Shown here: in pieces, positions 16,789 through 26,591 of the stretch | Numbering within the stretch: position 1 is the first letter of the stretch | How the letters are laid out: each line of letters begins with the position of its first letter | Assembly (NCBI RefSeq): GCF_001953885.1 | Contig: NZ_MQUS01000001.1 | Span: forward strand, 1-64,000 | Length of the DNA: 64,000 bases | Direction: 5' to 3' | From: Streptomyces sp. IMTB 2501 | GTDB lineage: Bacteria; Actinomycetota; Actinomycetes; Streptomycetales; Streptomycetaceae | Program-made: the position numbers and the translations under genes | The notes under the pieces: model-generated | Seen by the model: only the letters and a program-made list of their open reading frames with translations | The model's database searches: none | Told to the model about the DNA's origin: nothing

Positions 16789-17157
16789 ATGGCCAGACCC
16801 CCTCAGCCGCGCCATATCACCCTCGGCGGCCGCGAGGCGGTCGCTCTCACCCTGGAGGAGTACGAGCAACTGGTCGCCAGCCGCCGCCAGATCGGCGGCC
16901 AGAGCGCCCGCGTACGGGTGCTCGCCCGGCAGGCCAAGCGCGCCGAACGGCTCCTGCACGACCTGGAGACACTGATGATCACCCAGGGGCACGCCTGCCA
17001 AGGCCACCCCCAAGGGGACGACGCCCGCCAGGAACACCCGTACAGGGCACCGGCGACATGCCCCGATGGCGCGCTCGTGGCGGATGCCGCCGGGGCCGCC
17101 TGTCTGCGCTGTGCGGTGGCGGCACTGCTGCGCCGTCACCGCGATCCGGCAGCCTGA
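16789..17157 (+). CDS. Small hypothetical protein
   Basis: 122 aa, not recognised. The first 70 residues are predicted helical (LTLEEYEQLVASRRQ onward, Arg/Lys-rich, partly coiled-coil-like). The second half holds scattered Cys and His residues (HACQGH, ATCPDG, CLRCAV) that could bind a metal, including one C-x-x-C. Good ribosome site (gaggagcggagga) before the ATG. It lies alone between the cbt terminator and a convergent ABC exporter gene. Confidence 0.6.
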   Translation: MARPPQPRHITLGGREAVALTLEEYEQLVASRRQIGGQSARVRVLARQAKRAERLLHDLETLMITQGHACQGHPQGDDARQEHPYRAPATCPDGALVADAAGAACLRCAVAALLRRHRDPAA

Positions 17158-17180
17158 ACCGCCGACGCCGGCCTGTCGGC

Positions 17181-18995
17181 TCAGGCCGCCTCGTGCCCCG
17201 GCCTCGCCCCGGTTGTCGATGACCGGCCCGGGGCCGTGATGTCCGCCGTGCCGTCGGTGAGGTGCAGGACGAGGTCGGCCTGGGCCGTCAGGCGCAGGTC
17301 GTGGGTGATGAGGAAGGTCGTGCGCCCGGCGGTGAGGCGGCGCAGCGGCGCCATGATGCGGGCCGTGGAGTCGTCGTCGAGTCCGGCCGTGGGCTCGTCG
17401 AGGATCAGGACGGGCGCGGTGCGGAGCATGGCCCGCGCGAGGGCGATCCTGCGGCGCTGACCGCCGGAGAGATTGTTGCCCCGTTTGCCGACGGGGCTGT
17501 CGTAGCCGTCGGGGAGCATGCCGACGAATCCGTGTACGTCGGCCGCGACGGCAGCGGCGAGGACCTCCGCCTCGGTGGCGTCGGGACGGCCGTAGGTGAT
17601 GTTCTCGCGGACCGTGCCGTCGAAGAGCATGCTGTCCTGCGGGAGCAGGGTGATGTGCCGGCGCACCTCGTCCACGGGGAGTTCGGCGATGTCCCGGCCG
17701 TCGAGCAGGATGCGGCCCCGGGACGGTTCGTGGAACCGCAGCAGCAGCTTGCCGAGGGTGGACTTGCCGGTGCCGCTGGGTCCGGTGACCGCGACGAGGA
17801 GGCCGGGGGCGATGTCCAGACGCACCCGGTTCAGCACGGGCTCGCCGCTGCCGGGGTAGGAGAAGCCGACGTCCTCGAAGGTGACGGCGCCACGCACCGG
17901 CTCGGCGAGCGGCGGGACGTCCGGCCGCGGAGCCGTCTGTTGGACCGTGCCGGTGCGTAGCACCTCGATGAGGCGTTCGCAGGCGGCGGTTGCGGAGGAC
18001 GCGCTGACGACGAGTTCGCCGAGTTCCTGGAGCTTGGGGTGGAGATAGCCGAGGAAGGCGGCGAAGGAGAGCAGGCCGCCTACGCTGAGGTGGTGTTCGG
18101 AGATCTGCCAGGCCCCGGCGCCGATCACGGCCAGCACGCTGAGGGTCTCGATCAGTTCGCCCATCGGGCCGTACACCGAGGACAGCCGGATCTGCCGCAG
18201 TCCGGCGCGCATCCAACTGCGTCCTTCGCGATGCAGCTTGCTGCTCTCGGCCTGCTGCCGGCCGTAGGCCTGCACCAGGGCCATGTTGGCCAGGCTCTCC
18301 TCCAGCAGGCCGGCCAGCCGGCCGTTGCTGTCGCGTTCGGCGCGGGTGGCGGAGCGCATGAGGGTGCCGAACCACCGGGCGCCGAACCAGATCAACGGGG
18401 CGGCGGCCAGTGTGATGAGGGCCAGCTGCCAACTGGTCCAGAGGGCCGCCGCGGCGAACACCACCGCGCCGACCGCGGCGGTGATCAGTTCGACGGGCGC
18501 GGAGGCCACCAGCGACTCGACGGTCTCGATGTCGCCGGTCAGCCGGGAGACCAGGTCACCGGTGCCGAAGCGGTCCAGGGCGTCCGGGGGCACCTGCTGC
18601 AGATGCCGGAAGACGCGGTCGCGCAGGCCGAGCAGGAAGTGTTCGCTGGTCCACCCGGCGAGACAGCCGCCCGCCGCGGAGGCGACCGCACCGGCCGCGG
18701 CAAGCCCCAGCCAGAGGGCGGCGGGCCCCCAGAAGGCGCTGAGGCGTCCGGGGGCGAGCACATCGTCGGTGAGGACGCCGACGATTCCGATCGCGCCCGC
18801 GTCGCACCCCGCGGAGACCACCAGCAGCGCGGCGGACACCAGCACGGCGGCGCGGTTGACGCTGACCAGCGGCCAGAACGTGCGGAACGCGGCCAGCGGG
18901 GAGATACGCGCGTGGCGCATCCGGGACGAGGCACCGGCCGCGGCTTCCGCCCCGGATCCGGCCACGGACATGGTGAGGGGTGCTGCGGTGTGCAT
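17181..18995 (-). CDS. ABC exporter, fused membrane and ATPase domains
   Basis: 604 aa. Six membrane segments lie in residues about 35-320 and the nucleotide-binding domain in the C-terminus: Walker A GPSGTGKST, signature LSGGQRRR, Walker B LILDEPTAGLD and an H-loop LITHD. This is a half-transporter expected to act as a homodimer, of the lipid/drug/peptide exporter type. No C39 peptidase domain precedes the membrane part. The start at 18995 has an aggaag ribosome site. Upstream on the same strand lies a 40-residue Lys/His-rich peptide gene, separated by a strong hairpin, which makes a peptide export role conceivable. Confidence 0.9.
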   Translation of the reverse strand: MHTAAPLTMSVAGSGAEAAAGASSRMRHARISPLAAFRTFWPLVSVNRAAVLVSAALLVVSAGCDAGAIGIVGVLTDDVLAPGRLSAFWGPAALWLGLAAAGAVASAAGGCLAGWTSEHFLLGLRDRVFRHLQQVPPDALDRFGTGDLVSRLTGDIETVESLVASAPVELITAAVGAVVFAAAALWTSWQLALITLAAAPLIWFGARWFGTLMRSATRAERDSNGRLAGLLEESLANMALVQAYGRQQAESSKLHREGRSWMRAGLRQIRLSSVYGPMGELIETLSVLAVIGAGAWQISEHHLSVGGLLSFAAFLGYLHPKLQELGELVVSASSATAACERLIEVLRTGTVQQTAPRPDVPPLAEPVRGAVTFEDVGFSYPGSGEPVLNRVRLDIAPGLLVAVTGPSGTGKSTLGKLLLRFHEPSRGRILLDGRDIAELPVDEVRRHITLLPQDSMLFDGTVRENITYGRPDATEAEVLAAAVAADVHGFVGMLPDGYDSPVGKRGNNLSGGQRRRIALARAMLRTAPVLILDEPTAGLDDDSTARIMAPLRRLTAGRTTFLITHDLRLTAQADLVLHLTDGTADITAPGRSSTTGARPGHEAA

Positions 18996-19030
18996 GGCCG
19001 GCGCTTCCTGGGCACTGCCCGATCCGACGG

Positions 19031-19079
19031 CGTGCCGGGGTCCGTCGCACGCGTGTGCTGCGCGACGGACCCCGGCACG
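19031..19079 (-). terminator. Perfect 18-bp hairpin between peptide gene and ABC exporter
   Basis: Arms 19031-19048 (cgtgccggggtccgtcgc) and 19062-19079 are perfectly complementary around a 13-nt loop. Read on the minus strand, it begins 34 nt after the peptide stop and ends 35 nt before the exporter start. It is likely a terminator or attenuator for the peptide transcript, allowing much higher peptide than exporter expression. A DNA-level operator is less likely given the length of the stem. Confidence 0.75.
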
Positions 19080-19113
19080 GTCTGCCTGTGTGGACGTGTT
19101 CCGCGCCGCCGTA

Positions 19114-19236
19114 CTACTTGGCGGCAGCCTTCTTGTGCTTGCGGTGGTGGTGCTTCTTGTGGTGCTTGGCCTTGGCGGCGCCACCGCATTCCTTCTTCTT
19201 GGCCTTCTTGGCCAGCGTGATCTTGGCGAAGGACAT
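19114..19236 (-). CDS. 40-residue Lys/His-rich cationic peptide
   Basis: Not called by usual length cut-offs but well supported: ATG with an ideal aggaagga ribosome site 8 nt upstream and a TAG stop. The product has 14 Lys, 6 His, 1 Arg and a single Cys at position 17, followed by Gly-Gly. The N-terminal part starts MSFAKITLAKK; residues 22-36 are an almost pure Lys/His run (KHHKKHHHRKH core). No signal peptide or membrane segment. Possible roles are metal binding, nucleic-acid or polyphosphate binding, or a secreted or modified peptide (Cys-Gly-Gly could be a leader boundary). I do not recognise the family. An ABC exporter gene follows on the same strand. Confidence 0.72.
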   Translation of the reverse strand: MSFAKITLAKKAKKKECGGAAKAKHHKKHHHRKHKKAAAK

Positions 19237-20461
<1,225 letters not shown>

Positions 20462-20631
20462 AGCCTGCCCGGCGGATCGGGTCGCAGGACACGACGGTGC
20501 CTCACCGGCCCCGCGCCTGCCAAGGATCCGCCGGACACGACCCGGTGTCCCGAGTCGGAAGTCTTCCGGAAGGGCATTCGGGCATCGGTCGCACTCTGAC
20601 CGATCTGAAGAAGGACCTCTGACTCAGGACA

Positions 20632-21213
20632 CTAGTCCTCCCCGGGGGCGGCCAGTGGGCGCCCCAGTCGCAGGTTCCACCGCCCGGCCCGGCCGCTGAG
20701 TTCGGTCACGGTCAGCGGTGGCACGTCGAGGCGCCAGAAGACCGAGGCGGGCAGGCCCAGGGCCTCGACGACGGCCGCCCGAATCACCTCCGGCTCGACC
20801 ACGGCGACCGTACGGCCGTCCGTGTCCTGGGCGGCGTCCAGCCAGCGGCCGATCCGCTCGCACACGTCCCGCACCGACTCCCCACCGTGCTCCGCCCAGC
20901 CGGGATCCGTGAGCCAGTGGCTCACCGCCTCCGGCTCCGTGGCCCCCACCTCCTGCAGGGTGCGGCCCCGCCAGCGGCCCACATCGAGACCTGTCAACTC
21001 GGGTACGGGTACGGCGTCGAGGTCCAGTGCCGCGGCCGTCTCCCGGCAGCGCGCACCGGGGGAAGTGACCACCCGGGCAGGGGAGGGAAGCGACCCGGCC
21101 GCCGCACGGGCACAGGCCGCGCCGAGGTCGTCGACGGAGTCGCCGTCGTAGAAGCGGGCCTGCCGCAGCGACGGGCTCATGGCGGGCGAGACGAGGGTCA
21201 CGCGGCTGGTCAC
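20632..21213 (-). CDS. Histidine-phosphatase-fold protein lacking catalytic histidines
   Basis: 193 aa. Overall pattern follows the phosphoglycerate-mutase/alpha-ribazole phosphatase family: VTSPGARCRETA, ELTGLDVGRWRGRTL, HGGESVRDVCERIGRW. The N-terminal RHG motif, which carries the phospho-accepting His, reads VSPAMS, and the second His region (usually V-T-H-G-G) reads VVEPEVIR. Both catalytic histidines are therefore absent, so it is probably a pseudo-phosphatase or has another chemistry. Proteins of this kind are often found near CbtAB genes, which lie 4 kb away. The GTG start at 21213 is chosen since the fold starts immediately after it. Confidence 0.75.
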   Translation of the reverse strand: MTSRVTLVSPAMSPSLRQARFYDGDSVDDLGAACARAAAGSLPSPARVVTSPGARCRETAAALDLDAVPVPELTGLDVGRWRGRTLQEVGATEPEAVSHWLTDPGWAEHGGESVRDVCERIGRWLDAAQDTDGRTVAVVEPEVIRAAVVEALGLPASVFWRLDVPPLTVTELSGRAGRWNLRLGRPLAAPGED

Positions 21214-21329
21214 GCGGCTGCTCCTGTGGTCCGTGTCAGCGGTGTCATGGGGTACGGGACTCGACCGGGTACGGCGCATACGTACGCCGGTCCGATGGGG
21301 GTCGCGGCTCAAGGGTCGCCCAGGGCTAC

Positions 21330-21770
21330 CCCCTCGGCGACACGAGCCGGTGCGCATGCCGCAGCTCGCAGCCGAGCGCGACGGCGAACCCGGCGCGCGG
21401 GGCGTGGTACACCGTCCACAGCGGGCAGGTGCAGCCGACTGCGGCGAGGCCAACTCATGGGACCCATTGCCGAGTTGATCGAGCAACGGGCGGTGCTCCA
21501 GCAGCGCCGGCCGGGTGGCCGGCTGCAAGGCTCGTAGGCCGTCGCTCAGCCACGGGGAGAGGAACAGCAGCCCGGTGTCCCGTAGCGCCAAGGACGCCGC
21601 GAGGCGTTCGGCCTCGGAGAAGAACTCCGGGTCGGCATCAAGGACTTCGGCGGTCCGGAGCAGCACGGGTCCCGTCAGCGGGCGCCGGCTCTGTTCGAGC
21701 TGGGTCATGCCGTGCTCGCGGCGCAGCCGGCGTGGGCGTGGACCTTGCGGTCGGCCGGTCGCCGGGCCAT
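21330..21770 (-). pseudogene. XRE/ScfR-type regulator remnant (copy 1)
   Basis: The ATG at 21770 starts a helix-turn-helix regulator N-terminus (DRKVHAHA). A frameshift and deletion then join LRREHGMTQLEQ to RPLTGPVLLRTAEVLDADPEFFSEAE, which belongs after the DNA-binding domain. Further downstream, in another frame, the segment TVYHAPRAGFAVALGCELRHAHRLV matches the DUF2083-like C-terminal domain of short-chain-fatty-acyl-CoA regulators. Deletions and at least two frameshifts make it non-functional. Confidence 0.7.
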
Positions 21771-21879
21771 GCGCACCTCCTTGCCTCGCCTGTCTCGGTC
21801 GCCTCGGTCGCGAACATAGCATCCGCAGAATTCGCAGAGCTCGCCTGGAAGCGCCGCCGTGGCCACCGCCGGCGTCCGC

Positions 21880-22285
21880 AGCTGCGGGGCGTGGCCGGCG
21901 GTACCTGCCCCCTCTGGAACATCTACGAGGCGTTCGCCGCCCCCGGCCACGTCCAGATCGCCGAAACCCCCGACGGAACAGCGGTACTTGTGGACGGCGC
22001 GGGCCGTGACCCGGCACCGCGGGGGCTGGGGCGAACCCGGCAAGACCGTCGCCATCGGCCTCGGCCGCGAGATCCGCCATGCGCATCGTCTCGTCTGCTC
22101 CGACGGCCTCGACCTCGCCGACGCCTCCGCTGCCACGCCCATCGGCATGGGCTGCCGTGTCTGCGAACGCCTCGACTGCCCTCGACGCGCCGCCCCACCC
22201 CCTCGGCCCCCGCTGCGGATCGACCAGAACACCGGCACCCTCGTGCCGTGTCCCGTGTCCCGTGTCCGACGGGACGGCTGGATTC
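21880..22285 (+). pseudogene. XRE/ScfR-type regulator C-terminal remnant (copy 2)
   Basis: A plus-strand fragment matches only the C-terminal domain of the same regulator family. GGTCPLWNIYEAFAAPG and QIAETPDGT are in one frame; GEPGKTVAIGLGREIRHAH, PIGMGCRVCERLDC and LRIDQNTGT continue in another. Both remnants contain the RHAHRLV segment, so they come from two paralogues rather than from one inverted gene. It sits just upstream of the PLP-enzyme cluster. Confidence 0.7.
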
Positions 22286-22464
22286 TGACCCCTGCCCGCC
22301 GGGTGCGACGGCTGTTTCCGGATCGCGCCGATGTACCGCCCACTTGCGGACGTGCCGGGAATGACCCGACGGTGGGTGGGAAGGGTGCCGTACGGCGCAC
22401 CGCGGGGAGCGGTCGGCCGGGCCGGGGACGTCGGGCGCGGCGGGTGGTGGGGGAGGGGCCGGGT

Positions 22465-23934
22465 ATGGGCGGGCAGCCCTTGTATCTCGAACCGCGGCTG
22501 GGTCGGCGGCTGCGTTCCGTCCTGGAGTCGCCCGGGTGGTTGCACATGCTCGCGGACGCCCTCGGGTCTCCGCTGCATGTCGTCATTCCCGATCAGATCG
22601 TGGAAAACTTCGATGGTTTTCGGTCAACCTATGGCAGACATCATCTGTCCGGGCAGGTGTTCTTCGCCCACAAGGCCAACCGGTCCAGCGCCGTGCTGCG
22701 GCGGTTGGCCGCGACCGACGCGGGTGTCGACGTCGCGTCGCTGGGCGAGCTGCAGCGCGCGCTGGGCTCAGGCTTCGCACCCGACCGGATCATGGCCACC
22801 GGCCCGAAGAACCCGGAATTCCTGTGGCTCGCCGCGCGCGGCGCGGTCACCGTCGGGATCGACGCCCCGGAGGAACTGGAGCAACTCGCCGTGCTGGTAC
22901 GCACGTACAGCCTGCCGCGCGTCCGCATCCTGCTGCGGCTGTCGGGGTTCGAGGCCGCCGGCGTACGAGTGCTGAGCAGGCGCAGCCGTTTCGGCACGCC
23001 CGTACGGGAGCTGGCCGCCGTGCTGGACATGATCGAGCGGTATGCCGACGCGGTCGACCTGACCGGGGTGGGGTACCACCTGGACACCACGAGCGTCACC
23101 GAGAAGGCGACCGCGCTCGAAGGCTGTCTGCGGGCGCTGGAGGAGTGCAGAAGCCGCGGTCTGCGCCCGCGGGCGGTGGACGTCGGCGGCGGGTTCGGGG
23201 TCAACTACCTTGCCGACAGAGGGCAATGGGAGCGGTACACGACCGAGCTCACCGGCGCGGTGCTGGGCACCCGACCGCCCCTGACCCGGGGCGGGCACGG
23301 CTACGGCCTGCGCAACGAGGGCGGCACCCTCCGCGGGACACTCGGTCTCTACCCCGCACACCGGCCCGCGGCGGGGGCCCGCTACCTCGACGAGCTGCTC
23401 ACCCACCCGGCCCCCTCCTTCGGCGGCCGCCCCCTGGCCGAACTCCTGCTGGAGCACCTGTACGACCTGTACGCCGAACCCGGGCGGGCCCTGCTCGACC
23501 AGTGCGGGACGACCCTGGCGAAGGTGCTGGAGGTCCGCACCCCACGGGACGGCGGGCCGCTGCTGGTCCGGCTGGCGGCGAAGGCCGACGACGTGGCGCT
23601 GGAGGAACACGGGGTGCTCATGGACCCGATCGTCGTCCCCCGGCACGCCGCACCCTCCGGCGACCCTGCCGAACCAGCCGCGGTCCAGCTCTTCGGCAGT
23701 CTGTGCCTGGAGACCGACCTGATCACGCGCCGGACGGTCCACCTGCCCCGCCGCCCCGAGCCGGGCGACCTGCTGGCCTTCGCCAACACCGCCGGCTACT
23801 GCATGGACTTCCACGCCACGCGTGCCCAGGACCAGCCCGTCGCGCGCAAGGTCGCCGTCTGGCAGGAGGGCGGCTCATGGCGGTGGTGCCTGGACGACGA
23901 GTACTGGCCGATATCCGTGGGGGGAGCCCAGTGA
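22465..23934 (+). CDS. Fold-type III PLP enzyme, diaminopimelate-decarboxylase/Y4yA-like
   Basis: 489 aa. The N-terminal alanine-racemase-like barrel carries the PLP lysine in FFAHKAN (Lys70), followed by GVDVASLGELQRAL and VDVGGGFGVNY (phosphate site). The C-terminal beta domain has EPGRALLDQCG and GSLCLETD, where Cys and acidic residues bind substrate in DapDC and ornithine decarboxylases. It resembles the Y4yA-type subgroup rather than housekeeping LysA. It probably decarboxylates or racemises an amino acid made by the next two enzymes. The chosen ATG has a gggggagggg ribosome site; its stop overlaps the next start (GTGA). Confidence 0.82.
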   Translation: MGGQPLYLEPRLGRRLRSVLESPGWLHMLADALGSPLHVVIPDQIVENFDGFRSTYGRHHLSGQVFFAHKANRSSAVLRRLAATDAGVDVASLGELQRALGSGFAPDRIMATGPKNPEFLWLAARGAVTVGIDAPEELEQLAVLVRTYSLPRVRILLRLSGFEAAGVRVLSRRSRFGTPVRELAAVLDMIERYADAVDLTGVGYHLDTTSVTEKATALEGCLRALEECRSRGLRPRAVDVGGGFGVNYLADRGQWERYTTELTGAVLGTRPPLTRGGHGYGLRNEGGTLRGTLGLYPAHRPAAGARYLDELLTHPAPSFGGRPLAELLLEHLYDLYAEPGRALLDQCGTTLAKVLEVRTPRDGGPLLVRLAAKADDVALEEHGVLMDPIVVPRHAAPSGDPAEPAAVQLFGSLCLETDLITRRTVHLPRRPEPGDLLAFANTAGYCMDFHATRAQDQPVARKVAVWQEGGSWRWCLDDEYWPISVGGAQ

Positions 23935-25253
23935 GGTACGACAGCATCACCGAAGCCATCGGCAACACCCCGCTGGTGCGCATCGACCCGGATGTGCACG
24001 GTCTCACGCACATCGACCTGTACGCCAAGCTGGAGTTGCTGAACCCGTTCGGGTCGGTGAAGGACCGTGCGGCCTGGAACATGGCGCGCCCGCTTCTGGC
24101 CGCCGCGACCGAGCGCGGCAGCCAGGTCGTCGAGCTGTCCAGCGGCAACACCGCCAAGGCCCTGGCCGTCCTGGCGGGCATGCACGGCCTGACCTTCAAG
24201 AGCGTCACCAACCGGATGCGGATCCCGGAGATCAAGGACCTGCTGCTGTTGCTGGGCGCCGAGATCGAGGAGCTGCCGGGCCAGAGCGAGTGTCTCGACC
24301 CGACGGCCACCGACGATCCGCTGACCCTCTTCCACCGCACGCTGTCCGAGCCCGGCACCGCCTGTCTGCACACCGACCAGTACTTCAACCCACGCAACAC
24401 CGAGGCCCATCTCACCGGCACCGGCCCGGAGATCGTGAAGGACCTGGACGGGCGGGCCCCGGACTGGTTCATCGCCTGCGTGGGGACGGCCGGCTCCTCC
24501 ACGGGTGTCGCCCGGGTGCTGCGCGAACACGATCCCTCCGTACGGGTCGTCGGGCTGGTCGCGGCCAAGTCCGACTTCGTCCCCGGCATCCGCACCATCG
24601 ACGAGGCACACGAGGTGGGCCTGTTCGATCCCGGCACCTACGACTCGATCGAGACGGTCGGCTCCGACGAGGCGATCGAGGGCATGCTGACCCTCAACCG
24701 CCGGTGCGGCATCCTGGCGGGACCCACCGGAGGAGCCGCCTACTTCGGCGCCCTGCGTCAACTCCGCGCCGCCGACGCCGAACTGACGGAGCGCCGATCG
24801 GCGGTCTTCATCGTCTGCGACCGCGTCGAGAGCTACCTCGGCTATGTGCGGGAACGGCGCCCCGACCTCTTCGGCCGCCCCCGCCGAGCGAACTCCCCCG
24901 CCGACCTGTCCGACGCCGAGGTACACCAGGCCCCGTCCGCCGATGTCACGGAGGCACGGACATGGCTCGACAGCGGCAGGCCGCCCCTGGTCGTCGACCT
25001 GCGCAGCTCCTTCGCCTACGCCGCCCTGCACATCGACGGCTCGGTCAACATCGTCGACGAGCTGTTCGAGGAACTCCTCCGTGGCGGACTGCCGTTCAGC
25101 CGCAGCCGTCCCGTGCTGCTGGTCTGTCCGGTGGGCGAGAAGTCCGCACGGTACGCGGCACTGCTGACCCGCATGGGACATCCCGACGTCCGCAGCCTGA
25201 CCGGCGGCATCATCGCCTGGCGCGACGCCGGCGCACCCCTGGTGCGGGACTGA
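23931..25253 (+). CDS. Cysteine-synthase-like PLP enzyme fused to a rhodanese domain
   Basis: 440 aa. Residues 1-320 are fold-type II PLP enzyme: Lys44 in GSVKDRA, the substrate loop SSGNTAKAL and the phosphate-binding GTAGSSTG, as in CysK and the diaminopropionate synthase SbnA. Residues about 335-440 form a rhodanese domain with Cys399 in LLVCPVGEKSA, able to carry a persulfide. The fusion suggests beta-replacement on an activated serine with sulfur handed over inside one polypeptide. The SufS-like protein encoded next could charge the rhodanese Cys. Alternatively, the nucleophile is an amine, as in SbnA, and the rhodanese has a regulatory role. Confidence 0.85.
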   Translation: MRYDSITEAIGNTPLVRIDPDVHGLTHIDLYAKLELLNPFGSVKDRAAWNMARPLLAAATERGSQVVELSSGNTAKALAVLAGMHGLTFKSVTNRMRIPEIKDLLLLLGAEIEELPGQSECLDPTATDDPLTLFHRTLSEPGTACLHTDQYFNPRNTEAHLTGTGPEIVKDLDGRAPDWFIACVGTAGSSTGVARVLREHDPSVRVVGLVAAKSDFVPGIRTIDEAHEVGLFDPGTYDSIETVGSDEAIEGMLTLNRRCGILAGPTGGAAYFGALRQLRAADAELTERRSAVFIVCDRVESYLGYVRERRPDLFGRPRRANSPADLSDAEVHQAPSADVTEARTWLDSGRPPLVVDLRSSFAYAALHIDGSVNIVDELFEELLRGGLPFSRSRPVLLVCPVGEKSARYAALLTRMGHPDVRSLTGGIIAWRDAGAPLVRD

Positions 25254-25278
25254 CCCCCGACACGAAGCGGCGACGACC

Positions 25279-26496
25279 ATGACGGCATCCAGGACCCGCA
25301 CCCAGCCGACCGAGGTCATCGAGGAGCTGGGGGAGTGGCAGCGCGACCTGCGCGACCAGTTCCCCATCCTCACCGGGCACCCCGAGCTGTCGTACCTGGA
25401 CAGCGCGGCCACCGCCCAGAAACCGCAGCCCGTACTCGACGCGGTCCAGAGCTACCTCACCACGACCAACGCCAACGCCGGGCGGGGCACCTATCCCTGG
25501 GCGAACAGGACCACAGCCCTCGTCGAGCAGACCCGGGAACGGGTGAAGCGGTTCCTCGACGCCCCGGACCCGGAGCGGTCCGCTGTGCACTTCACCAGCG
25601 GCACCACCGAGGGGCTGCGCACCATCGCCCGCGACTGGCTCCCCCAACTCCTCACCGACGGCGACGAGATGGTGGTGCCGCTCGCCGACCACCAGGCCAA
25701 CATCTCGCCCTGGCTGGAGGCACGGCAACAGCTGGCCCGCCAGGGAGTGCACGTCCGTGTCCTGCCGATGCCGTACCAGCGGGCATCGGGCGACTACGAC
25801 CACACGGCCCTGGCGGACCTCGCAGGACCGCGCACCAGATTCGTCGCCGCGACCCACGTCCACCATGTCTACGGCGGCGACATGAACCTCCACCGCATCC
25901 GCCGGGCGGTCGGCCCCGACGCCGTCATCTGCCTCGACGCCGCCCAGAGCGTCGGCCACCTGCCCGTGTCCGCGGCCCGACTCGGCGTCGACTTCCTCGT
26001 CTTCTCCGGCCACAAGGCCATGGCCCTGCCCGGCTCGGGGGCCGTCTGGGCACGCCAGACACGCGGACCGGCGTTCATGCCCGGCGGATGGCCGGGCACG
26101 CCCAACACCGTCGGCATCGCCTCCCTGGCCGCGGCGCTGGACTGGCTGGAGGCCGCCGGGACCGACCGCATCGAGCGATGGACGGTCGCCCTGGCGGCCC
26201 GGCTCACGGACGGACTGCGCCACCTGGACGCCTACGAGATCCTGGGCTGCCGGACCAGCCTGGCCGCCGACTCACTCGTACAGCAGCGCCAGGGCATCGT
26301 CACCTTCCGGCACCGCGACATCGACTCGGGCGACCTGGGGTTCATCCTCTTCAGCCACGGCTTCATGGTCCGCTCCGACAGCCACTGCCAGGGCGAGGCG
26401 GGGGAGCGGTACGGCTCGGTGCGGGTGAGCCTGCACGTCTACACCACCGTGGAGGAGGTCGACCGGCTGCTGTCCGTACTTACCTCGCTCGGGTGA
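25279..26496 (+). CDS. SufS-like cysteine desulfurase (aminotransferase class V)
   Basis: 405 aa, fold-type I PLP enzyme. The PLP lysine is Lys246 in FSGHKAMALPG, and His138 in ADHQANISPW is the usual ring-stacking residue. A catalytic-type Cys370 occurs in RSDSHCQGE at the position of SufS Cys364. This is a type II desulfurase layout, able to form a cysteine persulfide. No SufU, SufE or Fe-S assembly genes are nearby; instead it follows a PLP-rhodanese fusion, so a dedicated sulfur donor for a small-molecule pathway is the better reading. Confidence 0.83.
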   Translation: MTASRTRTQPTEVIEELGEWQRDLRDQFPILTGHPELSYLDSAATAQKPQPVLDAVQSYLTTTNANAGRGTYPWANRTTALVEQTRERVKRFLDAPDPERSAVHFTSGTTEGLRTIARDWLPQLLTDGDEMVVPLADHQANISPWLEARQQLARQGVHVRVLPMPYQRASGDYDHTALADLAGPRTRFVAATHVHHVYGGDMNLHRIRRAVGPDAVICLDAAQSVGHLPVSAARLGVDFLVFSGHKAMALPGSGAVWARQTRGPAFMPGGWPGTPNTVGIASLAAALDWLEAAGTDRIERWTVALAARLTDGLRHLDAYEILGCRTSLAADSLVQQRQGIVTFRHRDIDSGDLGFILFSHGFMVRSDSHCQGEAGERYGSVRVSLHVYTTVEEVDRLLSVLTSLG

Positions 26497-26516
26497 CGTG
26501 GCACCGGATTCCGTAA

Positions 26517-26531
26517 TGGGAACCGTTTCCA
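26517..26531. promoter_or_regulatory. Zur-like 6-3-6 inverted repeat
   Basis: TGGGAACCGTTTCCA is a near-perfect 6-3-6 inverted repeat with the spacing of actinomycete Zur boxes (typically TGAAAA-N3-TTTTCA). A possible -10 element, tagggt, follows. It lies 75 bp before the methyltransferase gene, between it and the PLP operon. A zinc-repressed promoter would hint at a zinc-binding product, but the match is GC-rich and degenerate, so this is tentative. Confidence 0.3.
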
Positions 26532-26591
26532 CCAGTAGGGTCTCGACTCGGAAGCAGCGGTGGATGCGAGACAGCGAGGTGGCACGACCCG

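Noticed and set aside
15763..18432. 889-codon minus-strand open frame over cbtBA and the ABC gene
   Set aside because: Pure shadow of genes in other frames; CbtB, CbtA and the ABC ATPase motifs are all read in the other frames.
17181..18995. Bacteriocin-type exporter with C39 leader peptidase
   Set aside because: The N-terminus before the first helix is too short and lacks the Cys/His peptidase motifs.
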